Part shown: piece by piece, positions 9,804 to 19,093 of the stretch
How the letters are laid out: every line of letters begins with the position of its first letter
Position numbering within the stretch: the stretch's first letter is position 1
Assembly: GCA_016124845.1 (NCBI GenBank)
Contig: WGMW01000058.1
Coordinates: 1-45,173 of the forward strand
Source: Flavobacteriales bacterium
Lineage (GTDB): Bacteria; Bacteroidota; Bacteroidia; UBA10329
Direction of reading: 5' to 3'
Length of the DNA: 45,173 nt
Program-made: the position numbers and the translations under genes
The notes under the pieces: generated by a model
The model's input: only the letters and a program-made list of their open reading frames with translations
Databases searched by the model: none
What the model was told of the DNA's origin: nothing

Positions 9804-11264
9804 CTATTCATACACGTCATATTCCCAAACGAGGCTGACGAAATAGTTGGTGTCCTCCACATAACAATCGCCTCCGGTACAGGCCGCGTCATCATCGAAC
9901 CTGAAACCGACCGCAACTCGGTCTCCTTCGGTGAAGGTCCAACTGGTTGGAACCGTCATGGATGCCGTTTGATTCTCGTTCAGGTTGAAGGCCCCGGAAC
10001 TTGTCACCAACGTTCCGTTCACATCCATCACAATCCGTGCTTTCAGATCCAGGCCGCTGTTCGAACTGTTGCCCACACGTACCACCACTTTCAGTAACCG
10101 GCCATCGAAAGGCGCGGCCCAGTGGTCTTTATAGTCGTTTCCGGATGAGCTGATGCTTCCCGTAACGGCATCATCCGCTCCGTCTCCATTTGCCGGAAAC
10201 CAAAGGATGCCCGTACCGTTCTGATATCCGGCATTATTGAAAGAATGAATGCTCCAATGGCGCATTTTGCCGAAAACCGCTCCGTTCACCTCCAGGGTTG
10301 CCTGCGGATTGGTGGTGCCGATACCCACATTGGTCCCATCGTTCCAAACCGTAGAATTTGCAACCCATGTTGAACCATCGTAACGCAAGGTCTGGTTTAC
10401 CGTTCCAGCGACCAATGGGCCTGTTGCACCAGTTGCTCCGGTCGGTCCTGTTGCTCCTGCCTGACCAGGGTTTCCTTGAATCCCCTGCGACCCAGTAGCT
10501 CCAGTTGGCCCTGTCGGTCCTTGTGACCCAGTAGCACCATTTTGTCCGTTTGCCCCAGTAGGACCAGTAGGACCCTGTGGGCCTGTGGAACCCTGTGGGC
10601 CGGTAGCTCCCGTAACACCATTTTGCCCAGTTGCTCCGGCAGCACCAGTAGCACCTGTTGGGCCGGTCGGCCCTGGAATTCCCACTCCAGTTCCGGTTGG
10701 ACCCATTGGGCCTGTGGGACCGGTCGCTCCGGTTGCACCATTCTGTCCATCGGCTCCTGTTGGTCCTGTAGGGCCTTGCAAACCTGTTGAACCTGTTGGC
10801 CCTGTTACACCGTTCTGACCGTCTGCACCTGTCGGGCCAGTTGCACCATCCTGTCCATCGGCTCCTGTTGGGCCAGTTGGACCGGCAATTCCAGTAGGAC
10901 CTTGAGCCCCTGTGGTCCCTGTCGGACCAGGAATTCCCTGCGACCCCGTTGGACCTGTTGGGCCCGTTACGCCATTTCCTCCTCCGTTGCAGAGGTTCTG
11001 CCAGCTACTTGTGCTTCCTCTGTAGAAGAAGAAGCATTGAATATCCGTATCATAGACCAAAAGTCCATCTGCGGGATTCACGATCAACATTCGTTGCAAT
11101 GTGTTCAGCGTGGGAACCAGCACGCCTTTGTCGGTTGCCGAAAGATCCAAAATGGCACTTGGATCGGGCGATGTGGTTCCAATGCCAACGTTATTCTGTG
11201 CTGAACTTTGCTTTGCAACAAGAGTGGCAACAAGCATCAGTAAAATGTATAGTCTATTCTTCAT
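9804..11264 (-). CDS. Collagen-like surface protein 4 (stalk with beta-sandwich head)
   Basis: A 486-residue exported protein. Residues 1-22 are a signal peptide ending SSA-QN. Residues ~23-100 form the Bacteroidota module that starts [17 protein letters not shown] and ends [18 protein letters not shown]. Residues ~100-285 are Gly-X-Y collagen repeats, mostly GPT, GAT and GPQ triplets, with NGQ/DGQ interruptions. The C-terminal ~200 residues look like a globular beta-sandwich head ([34 protein letters not shown]) with two Cys close together. A Gly-X-Y stalk implies a homotrimer. No T9SS sorting domain is seen. It is the last gene of the operon, 8 bases after the SprF-like gene, and is closed by a terminator. 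Confidence 0.88.
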   Translation of the reverse strand: MKNRLYILLMLVATLVAKQSSAQNNVGIGTTSPDPSAILDLSATDKGVLVPTLNTLQRMLIVNPADGLLVYDTDIQCFFFYRGSTSSWQNLCNGGGNGVTGPTGPTGSQGIPGPTGTTGAQGPTGIAGPTGPTGADGQDGATGPTGADGQNGVTGPTGSTGLQGPTGPTGADGQNGATGATGPTGPMGPTGTGVGIPGPTGPTGATGAAGATGQNGVTGATGPQGSTGPQGPTGPTGANGQNGATGSQGPTGPTGATGSQGIQGNPGQAGATGPTGATGATGPLVAGTVNQTLRYDGSTWVANSTVWNDGTNVGIGTTNPQATLEVNGAVFGKMRHWSIHSFNNAGYQNGTGILWFPANGDGADDAVTGSISSSGNDYKDHWAAPFDGRLLKVVVRVGNSSNSGLDLKARIVMDVNGTLVTSSGAFNLNENQTASMTVPTSWTFTEGDRVAVGFRFDDDAACTGGDCYVEDTNYFVSLVWEYDVYE

Positions 11265-11272
11265 AACTGAAT

Positions 11273-12307
11273 TTAGTTTCTCGATTGTCGGCCGGTCCAG
11301 TAGAAACCATCGGCAAGTATAACGCGCAATGATATTTCCAGACCGCCCTGATAGTTGGTTGCGTTTCTGAGTTTGGAAAGATTCACATCATAGCTCACTC
11401 CCAATCGCATCCAAAGATATTCTACACTTACCATTGGCGTAATGGCATCGCCCCAGCGGTAGGTTGCACCCATTCCAAGCGCGCCTCCTTTCACAAAACC
11501 TGTCACTTGTGCTGCATCGCGCAACAAAAAACGGTACATGCCACCGAACACGGCTTCGGTGGATGGTCCCTGCATCTGAAACAGGAACATGGGAACGATG
11601 TAACTGCGGCCGCTTCCAACGCCCATCATCGCATCGGCATGGATGGTCCAACGGACATCCAACCTGTCGTCTTCACCCAAATTGAATTTCTGTCTGGGTC
11701 TATTGAGGTGAAAAATACCCGTTCCGGCACGGACGTAAAGCTCTCGGAACGGCCCGATGCCGTGCGGTTCGTTCAGATTCCAGGCAAAGCCCATGGAAAC
11801 ATCGGGGTTGATGAACGAGTTGAAGTTGCTCACTTCGCCCGATGCCATGGTCGGGTCGTAATTGTTGCCATCATACTGGCTTCCCCAAACGGCCTTGGAC
11901 ATGTCGATTCCGCGATAGATGACCCCGCTTTGAATACCTGCCGTGACGGTTTGTGTATTGGTGAGATGAAGACTGCTGGCCAAACTGATAACGCCCGAAG
12001 TGGTGTGCAGACCGAGGTCTCCGGCATCATCGCGGTACGCGGCCAAACCAACACAGAGACTCGCTTTTTTCTTCCACTTTTTGGGGCTGATGCGTTGATC
12101 GTAATTGAACCCGAACGTACGGTAGGGCGCATCTACACTTGCCCACTGGTCGCGGTAATTGACGATGGCCCTGATCTTGCCATTGAAAACCCCTGTTTGC
12201 CCTGGATTGATGAGCTGTGGCGTTTCGGTAAACTGCACCATGTGTATATCCTGCGAAGCAGCCCAAAAAGGGAGAATGAGCAGCAGATATGCGAGCAGTT
12301 TCCTCAT
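11273..12307 (-). CDS. PorP/SprF family T9SS-associated membrane protein
   Basis: A 344-residue protein with a signal peptide ([16 protein letters not shown]) and the family's opening segment, [32 protein letters not shown]. This family forms an outer-membrane beta-barrel-like protein; SprF of Flavobacterium johnsoniae is required for SprB secretion. The rest alternates short amphipathic strands and ends with a strand-rich segment ([15 protein letters not shown]). Its ATG overlaps the stop of the type B protein gene by four bases (ATGA), so translation is coupled. By analogy with sprB-sprF, its substrate is probably that type B protein. Whether it also serves the collagen-like proteins is open. 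Confidence 0.9.
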   Translation of the reverse strand: MRKLLAYLLLILPFWAASQDIHMVQFTETPQLINPGQTGVFNGKIRAIVNYRDQWASVDAPYRTFGFNYDQRISPKKWKKKASLCVGLAAYRDDAGDLGLHTTSGVISLASSLHLTNTQTVTAGIQSGVIYRGIDMSKAVWGSQYDGNNYDPTMASGEVSNFNSFINPDVSMGFAWNLNEPHGIGPFRELYVRAGTGIFHLNRPRQKFNLGEDDRLDVRWTIHADAMMGVGSGRSYIVPMFLFQMQGPSTEAVFGGMYRFLLRDAAQVTGFVKGGALGMGATYRWGDAITPMVSVEYLWMRLGVSYDVNLSKLRNATNYQGGLEISLRVILADGFYWTGRQSRN

Positions 12308-13521
12308 CGGAGCAGCGTTACATTTCCTTTAGAAAGCACTTCACCGCCCGACATGATGTAATAGACAAAGACCCCGCTGTTCATGCGCTGACCTTTGAAG
12401 GTTCCGTCCCAGCCGCGATCGATCTCATTGCTTTCGAAAACGCAATTTCCCCAGCGATCGTAAACCCGCAGTTCGTATTCAAACGGTTCTGTTCCGCGTG
12501 GTTTGAAAACATCGTTGTGGCCGTCCTGATTCGGGGAAAACACGTTGGGAACGAACAGGTCGGTGGCAAGAGCAGCGAGTGCAATTTCAGGTGAGCCGAA
12601 ATCCCACCCGTCTGTTTTATATGAAGCCAACTCTGGAGCTGAGCCGAGAAACGGTCCTTCGACAGTACCTACGTTCTCCCGCCAGAAATCGGATTCGAGA
12701 TGTGCCAAGGTTTCAAATTTTCCATCGGTGGCTTCTTCATAATAGACGGTCAGCGCACCTGCCGAACTTCCTTCGGTACGCTCGACATAATGGTAGAAGA
12801 TCGGGTTGACGTAATAGATCTCCGGGCCGCGTTGGGTGTTGTTCGGGGTGAGACCGGGCGCATAACGCACCTTGTAAGTGTTATCGCCTCCTTGTGGTGC
12901 AATGGTTATGGGCCTGATCTTGAAATTATTGACCGTGCTTCCGACCGGGAAATAATAATCCTGCGAGCTATTGGTCATTCGCGAAAGGCCACCGCCCTCA
13001 TCCGCACTTACAAAACCCTGGTCATGAACAGCCATCACGGTCGGTGCCGAAGTATTGGTATGAAAAACCGTGTTCGGCCCTGCATGCAATTCTCGGTCGA
13101 TAAGGTCTAAAGTTCCGGCCGTGCTGATGTCCTTCAGTATATACTTGATTCCAGAACCTGTAAGTGTAAGATCGTAGAAATCGAGCTGCTGCGAACCACG
13201 CAAAAACTGGTCGTCACCGTATAGTTCGAACAGGCTCTGGCCGGGATTCATCTGTCCGTTGTTCTCCACGTCATTCAGCACTCTGTAAATTCCAGAAGAG
13301 GCTCCGCCAGAAAGCGTTCCGTCATTGATGATGTTGCCTTCCACCACCACTTCGCCTGCATTCGAGAATTCGCCTGCCGCATTCTGAATCCCTCCCTGAG
13401 CAAAGATCACCTGACAACCTGGGTTCACGCGGACATCCGTTCCATTGTTGATCACAAACTCCGTTTGACCGAAGGCAAACATCGGTAGGCAGAAAAGAAT
13501 GCTATAGGTTAACTGCTTCAT
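12304..13521 (-). CDS. T9SS type B sorting-domain (gliding-motility-associated C-terminal) surface protein
   Basis: A 405-residue exported protein beginning at the ATG at 13521 ([19 protein letters not shown] signal peptide). The N-terminal and middle parts are beta-strand rich, with a pattern common in adhesins (GGIQNAAGEFSNAGEVVVEG, then DLTLTGSGIKYILKD). The last ~85 residues are a type B sorting domain: VPNVFSPNQDGHNDVFKP, LRVYDRWGNCVFES and GVFVYYIMSGG. Type B domains direct T9SS export and in F. johnsoniae often need a dedicated SprF-like partner, which here follows directly with a 4-base overlap. Its own ATG shares one base with the preceding TGA (TGATG). It may be the surface anchor or assembly factor for the collagen-like proteins, which is inference. 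Confidence 0.9.
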   Translation of the reverse strand: MKQLTYSILFCLPMFAFGQTEFVINNGTDVRVNPGCQVIFAQGGIQNAAGEFSNAGEVVVEGNIINDGTLSGGASSGIYRVLNDVENNGQMNPGQSLFELYGDDQFLRGSQQLDFYDLTLTGSGIKYILKDISTAGTLDLIDRELHAGPNTVFHTNTSAPTVMAVHDQGFVSADEGGGLSRMTNSSQDYYFPVGSTVNNFKIRPITIAPQGGDNTYKVRYAPGLTPNNTQRGPEIYYVNPIFYHYVERTEGSSAGALTVYYEEATDGKFETLAHLESDFWRENVGTVEGPFLGSAPELASYKTDGWDFGSPEIALAALATDLFVPNVFSPNQDGHNDVFKPRGTEPFEYELRVYDRWGNCVFESNEIDRGWDGTFKGQRMNSGVFVYYIMSGGEVLSKGNVTLLR

Positions 13522-15638
13522 CAATTTATCCTTCTCCAAAAAATGACCGCCACATTGTCCGGTCTGGTTTCGCTTGCAGTTGAACCCGTGGCGGCTCCGT
13601 TCACTGTAATGTTCAGATTATGTGTGTGATCGGGAACACTATGGGTGTGGTCAGGCGCAGCATCAGTGGCCCGTTGTTTAATGAAATGTCTGTGCGCGTA
13701 AAAATTCACGGTGTGTGAATGGTTGCCAGCTGTAGTTATAGAGTGCGTATGTCCCATGCAATTGTCGCTCAAACGCCCCATGAAATTACCAACTGTTTCA
13801 TAACCGTTCCAACCGCTACCACAAGTGCTGGCAGTACCATTTGCGTTCAAACTCGCGGCATCTGAACTCAAATTGTCATCATACGGAATCCAGATGTTGT
13901 TGGAATTAGTGTTCGCCCCAGAGGTTGAGCCACCGTGGTTGTGATTTCCGTCTGTGCTGGTACCTCGCGAGGTGTAATCGGCCCCAGTACCATTGGTGCC
14001 ACCCCACCAAAATGTACCATCAGAAATGGTGTTACCCGTTCCGTTTCCATTGCCTGTTCCCGTATCGTACTGACGAGAATCATCATTGCTCCACCAACCT
14101 CCCCAATTGTGCGTATGAGAGCCTGCGGCCGATGTTGTAAGCGCTCCGGAGCCGGCCGTTGTACCGCTTGCCGTATGCGTATGATCCTGAAAAGCATTGG
14201 CCTGAACGGTTCCGGTCAACGCTCCCGCAGCATTCACGTTCGCACCGCCTCCCCGTGCACGGATGAAGCTTCCGTTCGTTACATCAGAGAATACCCATAC
14301 CGTGTTCGGATAGATGGTGTTCGGATCGGCCGCATTGGCCCATTGAATATAGGTTGAGCCGATAGGGGGTGTGTTGATATTCATCCAAGTAACACCTGTA
14401 AACACCTCCATCGTACCAAGGTCAGTGTTCCACCGCATGGCACCGGTTGGCACCGGACCCGTTGGTCTTTGGGCTGATGTGCCCGAAGGAACTCCAATAG
14501 CATCTGTGGTAGCAATTTCCAATGAGACCGTAGCACCGGTCGTACCGATCCCGATATTGTTGGTATTCGGGTCGTGAAAAAGATTACTTGTTGCAACCCA
14601 GGCGGTTCCATCGTTTAGCAATGTTTGACCCAATGTGCCCGGTGCAATGTTTCCCGTTGGCCCAGTGACACCTGTTGGCCCGATCGGACCAGTTACTCCT
14701 TGAGGGCCTGTGGGTCCCACATTTCCCTGAATTCCCTGCGGACCCGTGGGCCCAATGATTCCTTGAGGACCTGTTACACCTTGAGGGCCTATTGCTCCGG
14801 TTGGTCCTACCTGTCCCTGTGGGCCAGTAGCGCCTTGAATTCCCTGTGGGCCCGTTACACCCTGCGGGCCAGTAACGCCTATTGGCCCTTGAGCACCTGT
14901 ATTACCCTGTGGACCTGTATTTCCTTGTGGACCCAATGCTCCGGTTGGGCCTTGTATCCCCTGTGGGCCCGTTGGGCCGATGGGCCCTGTGGCTCCGGTC
15001 GGTCCTATGTTTCCTTGCACACCCTGCGGGCCGATAGGACCGGAAGGACCTGTAGGTCCGAGCAATCCTTGAGGCCCTGTTAAACCTTGAACTCCAGTGG
15101 GGCCAGTAGGTCCAGGCGGACCTTGTAGCCCGATCGGGCCAGTCGGTCCTGTAGGACCAATAGAACCTGTGATCCCCTGCGGCCCAGCAGCGCCAGTAGG
15201 CCCAGGCGGACCTTGTGGACCGGTTGCTCCATCCATCCCTATTATTCCATCCTGTCCGGCAGGCCCTTGCGGTCCGGTTGGTCCGGTTGGTCCGGTGGCG
15301 CCATCAACACCAATGGTCCCTGCAATTCCTTGCGGACCCGTTGGGCCAACGGGGCCCTGAGGGCCGATCGCCTCAACCCATTGAGTGCCATCGAAATACC
15401 AGAACGATTTGGTATCAAGGTCATAGACCAACAGGCCCGTTGCCGGACCTGCAATTGCCAATTTCTCGGCCGTGGTCATCCTTGTGATCAAAAATCCCAT
15501 GTTGTTGGCCTGCAGTTCAAGCAAGGCCGATGGGTCAGGGTTAAGCGTTCCAACCCCCATGTTCTGTTGCTGGGCAAAGACTGTCCGCGACACAACGAAT
15601 GCCGAAACCAGAATCAATATTTGTGCAATCCCTTTCAT
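13521..15638 (-). CDS. Collagen-like protein 3 with a phage short-tail-fibre-like, His-rich tip
   Basis: A 705-residue exported protein: signal peptide (to VFA-QQ), the [16 protein letters not shown] module, then ~235 residues of Gly-X-Y repeats dominated by GPT, GPQ and GIQ. The C-terminal part (from [20 protein letters not shown]) resembles tail-collar and receptor-binding tips of phage tail fibres. It has [10 protein letters not shown], eight His-X-His motifs between about residues 482 and 672 (HTH, HNH, HSH, HRH) and the ending [14 protein letters not shown]. In T4 gp12, HxH motifs bind metal at the fibre tip; that function here is inference. It has a signal peptide and sits in a host surface operon with no phage genes nearby. 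Confidence 0.88.
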   Translation of the reverse strand: MKGIAQILILVSAFVVSRTVFAQQQNMGVGTLNPDPSALLELQANNMGFLITRMTTAEKLAIAGPATGLLVYDLDTKSFWYFDGTQWVEAIGPQGPVGPTGPQGIAGTIGVDGATGPTGPTGPQGPAGQDGIIGMDGATGPQGPPGPTGAAGPQGITGSIGPTGPTGPIGLQGPPGPTGPTGVQGLTGPQGLLGPTGPSGPIGPQGVQGNIGPTGATGPIGPTGPQGIQGPTGALGPQGNTGPQGNTGAQGPIGVTGPQGVTGPQGIQGATGPQGQVGPTGAIGPQGVTGPQGIIGPTGPQGIQGNVGPTGPQGVTGPIGPTGVTGPTGNIAPGTLGQTLLNDGTAWVATSNLFHDPNTNNIGIGTTGATVSLEIATTDAIGVPSGTSAQRPTGPVPTGAMRWNTDLGTMEVFTGVTWMNINTPPIGSTYIQWANAADPNTIYPNTVWVFSDVTNGSFIRARGGGANVNAAGALTGTVQANAFQDHTHTASGTTAGSGALTTSAAGSHTHNWGGWWSNDDSRQYDTGTGNGNGTGNTISDGTFWWGGTNGTGADYTSRGTSTDGNHNHGGSTSGANTNSNNIWIPYDDNLSSDAASLNANGTASTCGSGWNGYETVGNFMGRLSDNCMGHTHSITTAGNHSHTVNFYAHRHFIKQRATDAAPDHTHSVPDHTHNLNITVNGAATGSTASETRPDNVAVIFWRRIN

Positions 15639-15643
15639 CCGTA

Positions 15644-16801
15644 CTAAAACCCGGTGCCCCCACTGTTCGAACTTGCGGGACGTTGGTCATCGGTCATTTC
15701 CACTTTCACAAAAAGCACATCCACGCTCCAATCCTCATCATTCACGCTTTCCAGATCGCCTTTGAACCACCAGGTCCCGCCACTGGCATACATGCGTGCT
15801 CTTGTAGACTCCGAATCTCCATCATTTCCAGTAGGATAGAACCCGGCCACCCAAGCAATATAATCTGTGGTTGACATGCCCGTGTTCCGGTTCGGGTTGT
15901 CGCAGTTATTGCAGTAGAACCGCTTGAGTAGGAAGGGCTTGATGCCCGCCACCCAAACATCTCCATTGGAAAGTACACGCAGGCGTTCGGTGTTGTTGGT
16001 TTCCATGTTAAGATCCTGTGCATCTGTGGTGCCAAGGAAATTGTTGGTGGGATTTGTTCCACCATTTCCTGTTGTCATCCAAGCGGCCTGTTGCGCATTG
16101 AGGGTCGATTGTGGATCGGTCACAGACATCAGTCCGTTGGCATTTATGGCGATCGCTGTGTTGAAACTCGGTGGTCCCATCGGGCCGGTCGGACCAGAAA
16201 TTCCTTGCGGACCTTGCGGGCCATCAATTCCGGTAATTCCCACCACACCTTGCGGACCGGTATTTCCGATCGGTCCTGTTGGACCAAGAATTCCAGGAAT
16301 TCCCTGAGCACCTGTTGACCCCACCGATCCCTGCGGACCAGTAACTCCGTTAATACCAACAATTCCCTGAACGCCCTGCTGCCCAATTGGGCCAGATGGC
16401 CCCTGCATCCCTTGCAAACCTGTTATTCCGAGTATTCCCTGCGCACCAACAACGGTTGATGGCTGACCGGTCGGTCCCTGCGCTCCGGTCGGTCCCTGTA
16501 CTCCGGTCGGACCTACTGGTCCCTGAGGGCCTGTTGGACCGAATGGCTGAACCCATTGCACGCCATCGAAATACCAAAATCCAACGGTAGTTACATCGAA
16601 CACTAACAGGCCGTTGGTCGGATTCGGAATCATTTCGCGCTGTGCGCTGGTCATTCTTGGAATCAGCACGCCTTTGTTCTGCGCACTCAATTCCAACTTT
16701 GCAGATGGGTCAGGGCTAAGTGTTCCTACACCGACCTGTTGCTGCGCCATCGCCCGAAACGATAACACGAGCATCAGCAATATTTGAACGAGATTTCGCA
16801 T
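15644..16801 (-). CDS. Collagen-like surface protein 2
   Basis: A 385-residue exported protein: signal peptide ending FRAMA-QQ, the module [22 protein letters not shown], about 120 residues of Gly-X-Y triplets (GPQ, GPT, GIP, GVQ), then a globular head. The head is clearly homologous to that of collagen-like protein 1: both carry [40 protein letters not shown] with [23 protein letters not shown] and the ending DDQRPASS...GGTGF. It is probably a trimer. The ATG shares one base with the preceding stop (TGATG), and the stop lies 5 bases before gene 3. I do not recognise the head as a named lectin family. Confidence 0.88.
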   Translation of the reverse strand: MRNLVQILLMLVLSFRAMAQQQVGVGTLSPDPSAKLELSAQNKGVLIPRMTSAQREMIPNPTNGLLVFDVTTVGFWYFDGVQWVQPFGPTGPQGPVGPTGVQGPTGAQGPTGQPSTVVGAQGILGITGLQGMQGPSGPIGQQGVQGIVGINGVTGPQGSVGSTGAQGIPGILGPTGPIGNTGPQGVVGITGIDGPQGPQGISGPTGPMGPPSFNTAIAINANGLMSVTDPQSTLNAQQAAWMTTGNGGTNPTNNFLGTTDAQDLNMETNNTERLRVLSNGDVWVAGIKPFLLKRFYCNNCDNPNRNTGMSTTDYIAWVAGFYPTGNDGDSESTRARMYASGGTWWFKGDLESVNDEDWSVDVLFVKVEMTDDQRPASSNSGGTGF

Positions 16802-17958
16802 CAGAATCCTGTTCCACCTCCTTGCGATGACGCTGGTCGCTGATCATCCACCATCTGAATCTTGATGAAGACGACATCAACACTCCAGTCTTCTCCGCTT
16901 GGCCCTTCTGTATCGCCTTTGAACCACCACGTACCGCCATTTTGGTACATCCTGGCGCGTGTGCTTTCCGAATCATTATTGCTGGTTGGGTAAAACCCAC
17001 CGATAAAGGCAATATAGTCGGCCGTTGACACCCCCGTGTTCCTGCTCGGATTATCGCAACCGTTGCAGTAATAGCGTTTTAGCATGATGGGCTTCACACC
17101 ATCAACCCAGATGTCGCCATTGGCCAGCACGCGCATCTTTTCCGTGTTGTTTGTTCGTACAACCAAGGGTTGATTGTCGGTAGTTCCCACGAAATTATTG
17201 GTCGGATTTGTTCCTGAATTGCCTGTGGTCAACCACGAACCGGAAGAAGTGGTGAGCGTTCCTCCATCATCTGTCAAGCTGTACGTTCCATCTGGATTTG
17301 ATGTGAAAGTGAGATTGTAGCTCGCAGAACCTGATGGACCCGTTGGGCCCTGAATTCCCTGCGGACCTGTTACACCTTGAGGACCTTGGACTCCTTGCGG
17401 ACCCGTTGGGCCAATCTGTCCTTGTGGACCCGTTGGGCCTTGAACTCCCTGTGGACCTGTTGGCCCTTGAACACCTTGAATTCCTGTAGGGCCTGGCGGA
17501 CCTTGTAAACCTTGCGGGCCTGTCGGGCCGATTGCTCCTGTTGGGCCTGTTATTCCCTGTGGTCCCTGCGGGCCTTGCGTGCCAGTCGGACCAGTCGGAC
17601 CAGGCACGCTCGAATCAGCACCAGGAGGGCCTGTTGGGCCTGTTGGGCCTTGAATGCCCTGCGGCCCAGTTGGACCAGTTGGACCCTGCGGACCCAATGC
17701 TTCAACCCATTGCGTTCCATCGTAATACCAGAACGATTCTGTATCGGTATCGAAAACAAAAAGACCTTGGGCAGGATTTGGAATACCGTTTTTCTGTGCG
17801 GATGTCAATCGCGGAAGCAGCACACCTTTGTCGGTACTTTGCACCTCAAGTATGGCGGATGGATCAGGATTCAGCGTTCCAATGCCCATATTGTCCTGAG
17901 CAAAAACCGAACTGATACCAAGTAGCCAGAAAAAGGAAAGTCGTAAAGTAAACTTCAT
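16801..17958 (-). CDS. Collagen-like surface protein 1, first gene of the operon
   Basis: A 385-residue exported protein. The ATG at 17958 starts [21 protein letters not shown], a proper signal peptide, so an upstream in-frame start (18015) is rejected. The module [20 protein letters not shown] follows, then about 120 residues of Gly-X-Y ([12 protein letters not shown]) with one break (ADSSVPG), and the head shared with collagen-like protein 2, including CNGCDN and GTWWFKGD. Threonine often fills the Y position where animal collagen has hydroxyproline; this is usual in bacterial collagens. The start codon lies in the 3' arm of a perfect 11-bp stem (17951-17985), so translation may be controlled by RNA folding. 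Confidence 0.88.
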   Translation of the reverse strand: MKFTLRLSFFWLLGISSVFAQDNMGIGTLNPDPSAILEVQSTDKGVLLPRLTSAQKNGIPNPAQGLFVFDTDTESFWYYDGTQWVEALGPQGPTGPTGPQGIQGPTGPTGPPGADSSVPGPTGPTGTQGPQGPQGITGPTGAIGPTGPQGLQGPPGPTGIQGVQGPTGPQGVQGPTGPQGQIGPTGPQGVQGPQGVTGPQGIQGPTGPSGSASYNLTFTSNPDGTYSLTDDGGTLTTSSGSWLTTGNSGTNPTNNFVGTTDNQPLVVRTNNTEKMRVLANGDIWVDGVKPIMLKRYYCNGCDNPSRNTGVSTADYIAFIGGFYPTSNNDSESTRARMYQNGGTWWFKGDTEGPSGEDWSVDVVFIKIQMVDDQRPASSQGGGTGF

Positions 17959-17985
17959 GCCTCGGAGTTGAGAAGGCATGAAGTT
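17951..17985 (-). promoter_or_regulatory. Perfect stem-loop sequestering the start codon of collagen-like gene 1
   Basis: AACTTCATGCC at 17951-17961 and GGCATGAAGTT at 17975-17985 are exact reverse complements separated by 13 bases. On the minus-strand mRNA the second-transcribed arm carries the ATG and the next codon (AAG), so folding would bury the start of the first gene of a translationally coupled operon. Such a structure could act as a translational switch. A DNA-binding operator is the other reading. Confidence 0.55.
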
Positions 17986-18039
17986 AATAGAATACGCAGA
18001 AACTTCACTTGACAAGCGAAGTGTTCACGGTTTCCATTA

Positions 18040-19011
18040 CTACCAATCGAGCAACCACGCAAAAATGAGCGGAGCCACGATGGTCGCATCACTTTCTACA
18101 ATGAATTTTGGCGTGTCGATGTCGAGTTTTCCCCACGTTATTTTTTCGTTAGGAACGGCACCAGAGTAAGAACCATAGCTGGTTGTGCTATCCGAAATCT
18201 GGCAGAAGTAGCTCCAAAAAGGAATGTCGGTCATTTCAAGATCCTGATAGAGCATCGGCACCACACAGATCGGGAAATCTCCCGCAATTCCACCGCCAAT
18301 TTGGAAGAATCCAACTCCTTTTCCGCCTGAATTTTTGATGTACCAATCAGACAGATAGGTCATGTATTCAATGCCCGATTTCATGGTTGATGGGTTCAAT
18401 TCTCCTTTGTAGCAGTACGAAGCAAAGATGTTTCCCATGGTGCTGTCTTCCCATCCCGGACAAATGATCGGAAGGTTCTTCTCAGCCGCTGCCAACATCC
18501 ACGAATTCTTGGGGTCAATCTGGTAATACTGCTCCAGTTCTCCACTCAAAAGGATCTTGTACATGTACTCGTGCGGCAGATAGCGATTGCCGTTGTCCTG
18601 CGCATCTTTCCAAACCTTAAAAATGTGTTTCTGCAACCTGCGGAAAGCCTCTTCTTCCGGGATACATGTATCTGTAACTCTATTAAATCCATTTTCCAAA
18701 AGTTCCCATTCATCCTTCGGAGAAAGGTCTCTATAATGGGGCACGCGCTTGTAGTGGTCGTGCGCCACAAGGTTCATCAGATCCTCTTCCAAATTGGCTC
18801 CTGTGCAAGAAATGATGTCAACTTTTCCCTGACGAATGATCTCGGCCAATGAACGTCCCAGCTCGGCAGTACTCATCGCGCCAGCAAGCGTGATCATCAT
18901 CTTGCCGCCTTCGGCCAGATGGGTCTCGTAGCCTTTTGCAGCGTCCATCAGCGCAGCAGCGTTAAAATGGCGGAAATGTTCTTCAGCAAATTGGGAGATC
19001 GGTCCTTTCAT
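18040..19011 (-). CDS. Deoxyhypusine synthase family protein
   Basis: A 323-residue member of the deoxyhypusine/homospermidine synthase superfamily, which uses NAD and spermidine-type substrates. Seen: the early MITLAGAMSTAELGRSLAEII segment, ISCTGANLEEDL (NAD-binding), PIICPGWEDSTMGNIFA, the glycine-rich GVGFFQIGGGIAGDFP, and NEKITWGKLDID. Lys295 in that last motif lines up with the catalytic lysine of human deoxyhypusine synthase. Bacteria lack eIF5A, so modification of that protein is not expected; polyamine chemistry, as in homospermidine synthases, is more likely. It is cytoplasmic, 81 bases upstream of the collagen operon on the same strand and divergent from the EamA gene. Read-through into the operon is possible. 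Confidence 0.9.
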   Translation of the reverse strand: MKGPISQFAEEHFRHFNAAALMDAAKGYETHLAEGGKMMITLAGAMSTAELGRSLAEIIRQGKVDIISCTGANLEEDLMNLVAHDHYKRVPHYRDLSPKDEWELLENGFNRVTDTCIPEEEAFRRLQKHIFKVWKDAQDNGNRYLPHEYMYKILLSGELEQYYQIDPKNSWMLAAAEKNLPIICPGWEDSTMGNIFASYCYKGELNPSTMKSGIEYMTYLSDWYIKNSGGKGVGFFQIGGGIAGDFPICVVPMLYQDLEMTDIPFWSYFCQISDSTTSYGSYSGAVPNEKITWGKLDIDTPKFIVESDATIVAPLIFAWLLDW

Positions 19012-19044
19012 GGTTACAGATTATGAATAAGGTGCGAATATACA

Positions 19045-19074
19045 GCCCCTCCCAGCCTCCCCAAAGGAGAGGAG
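19045..19074. repeat. Degenerate CCCCTCC-type palindromic repeat
   Basis: The segment has CCCCTCCCAGCCTCCCC followed by AAAGGAGAGGAG. It resembles the intact palindromic repeats at 19956, 20776, 21125 and 38541 but with several mismatches. It lies between the divergent deoxyhypusine-synthase-like and EamA genes. Confidence 0.5.
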
Positions 19075-19093
19075 AAACTTTCTTCAACCCTCA

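Noticed and set aside
10397-10818. Long open frames on both strands over the collagen repeats (also near 15100 and 17550)
   Set aside because: Gly-X-Y coding DNA is repetitive and GC-rich and opens shadow frames; only the frame with signal peptide and head domain is real.
13521-14400. Prophage remnant, because of the tail-fibre-like tip
   Set aside because: The protein has a signal peptide and a collagen stalk and is embedded in a coupled surface operon; no capsid, tail, integrase or lysis gene is near.
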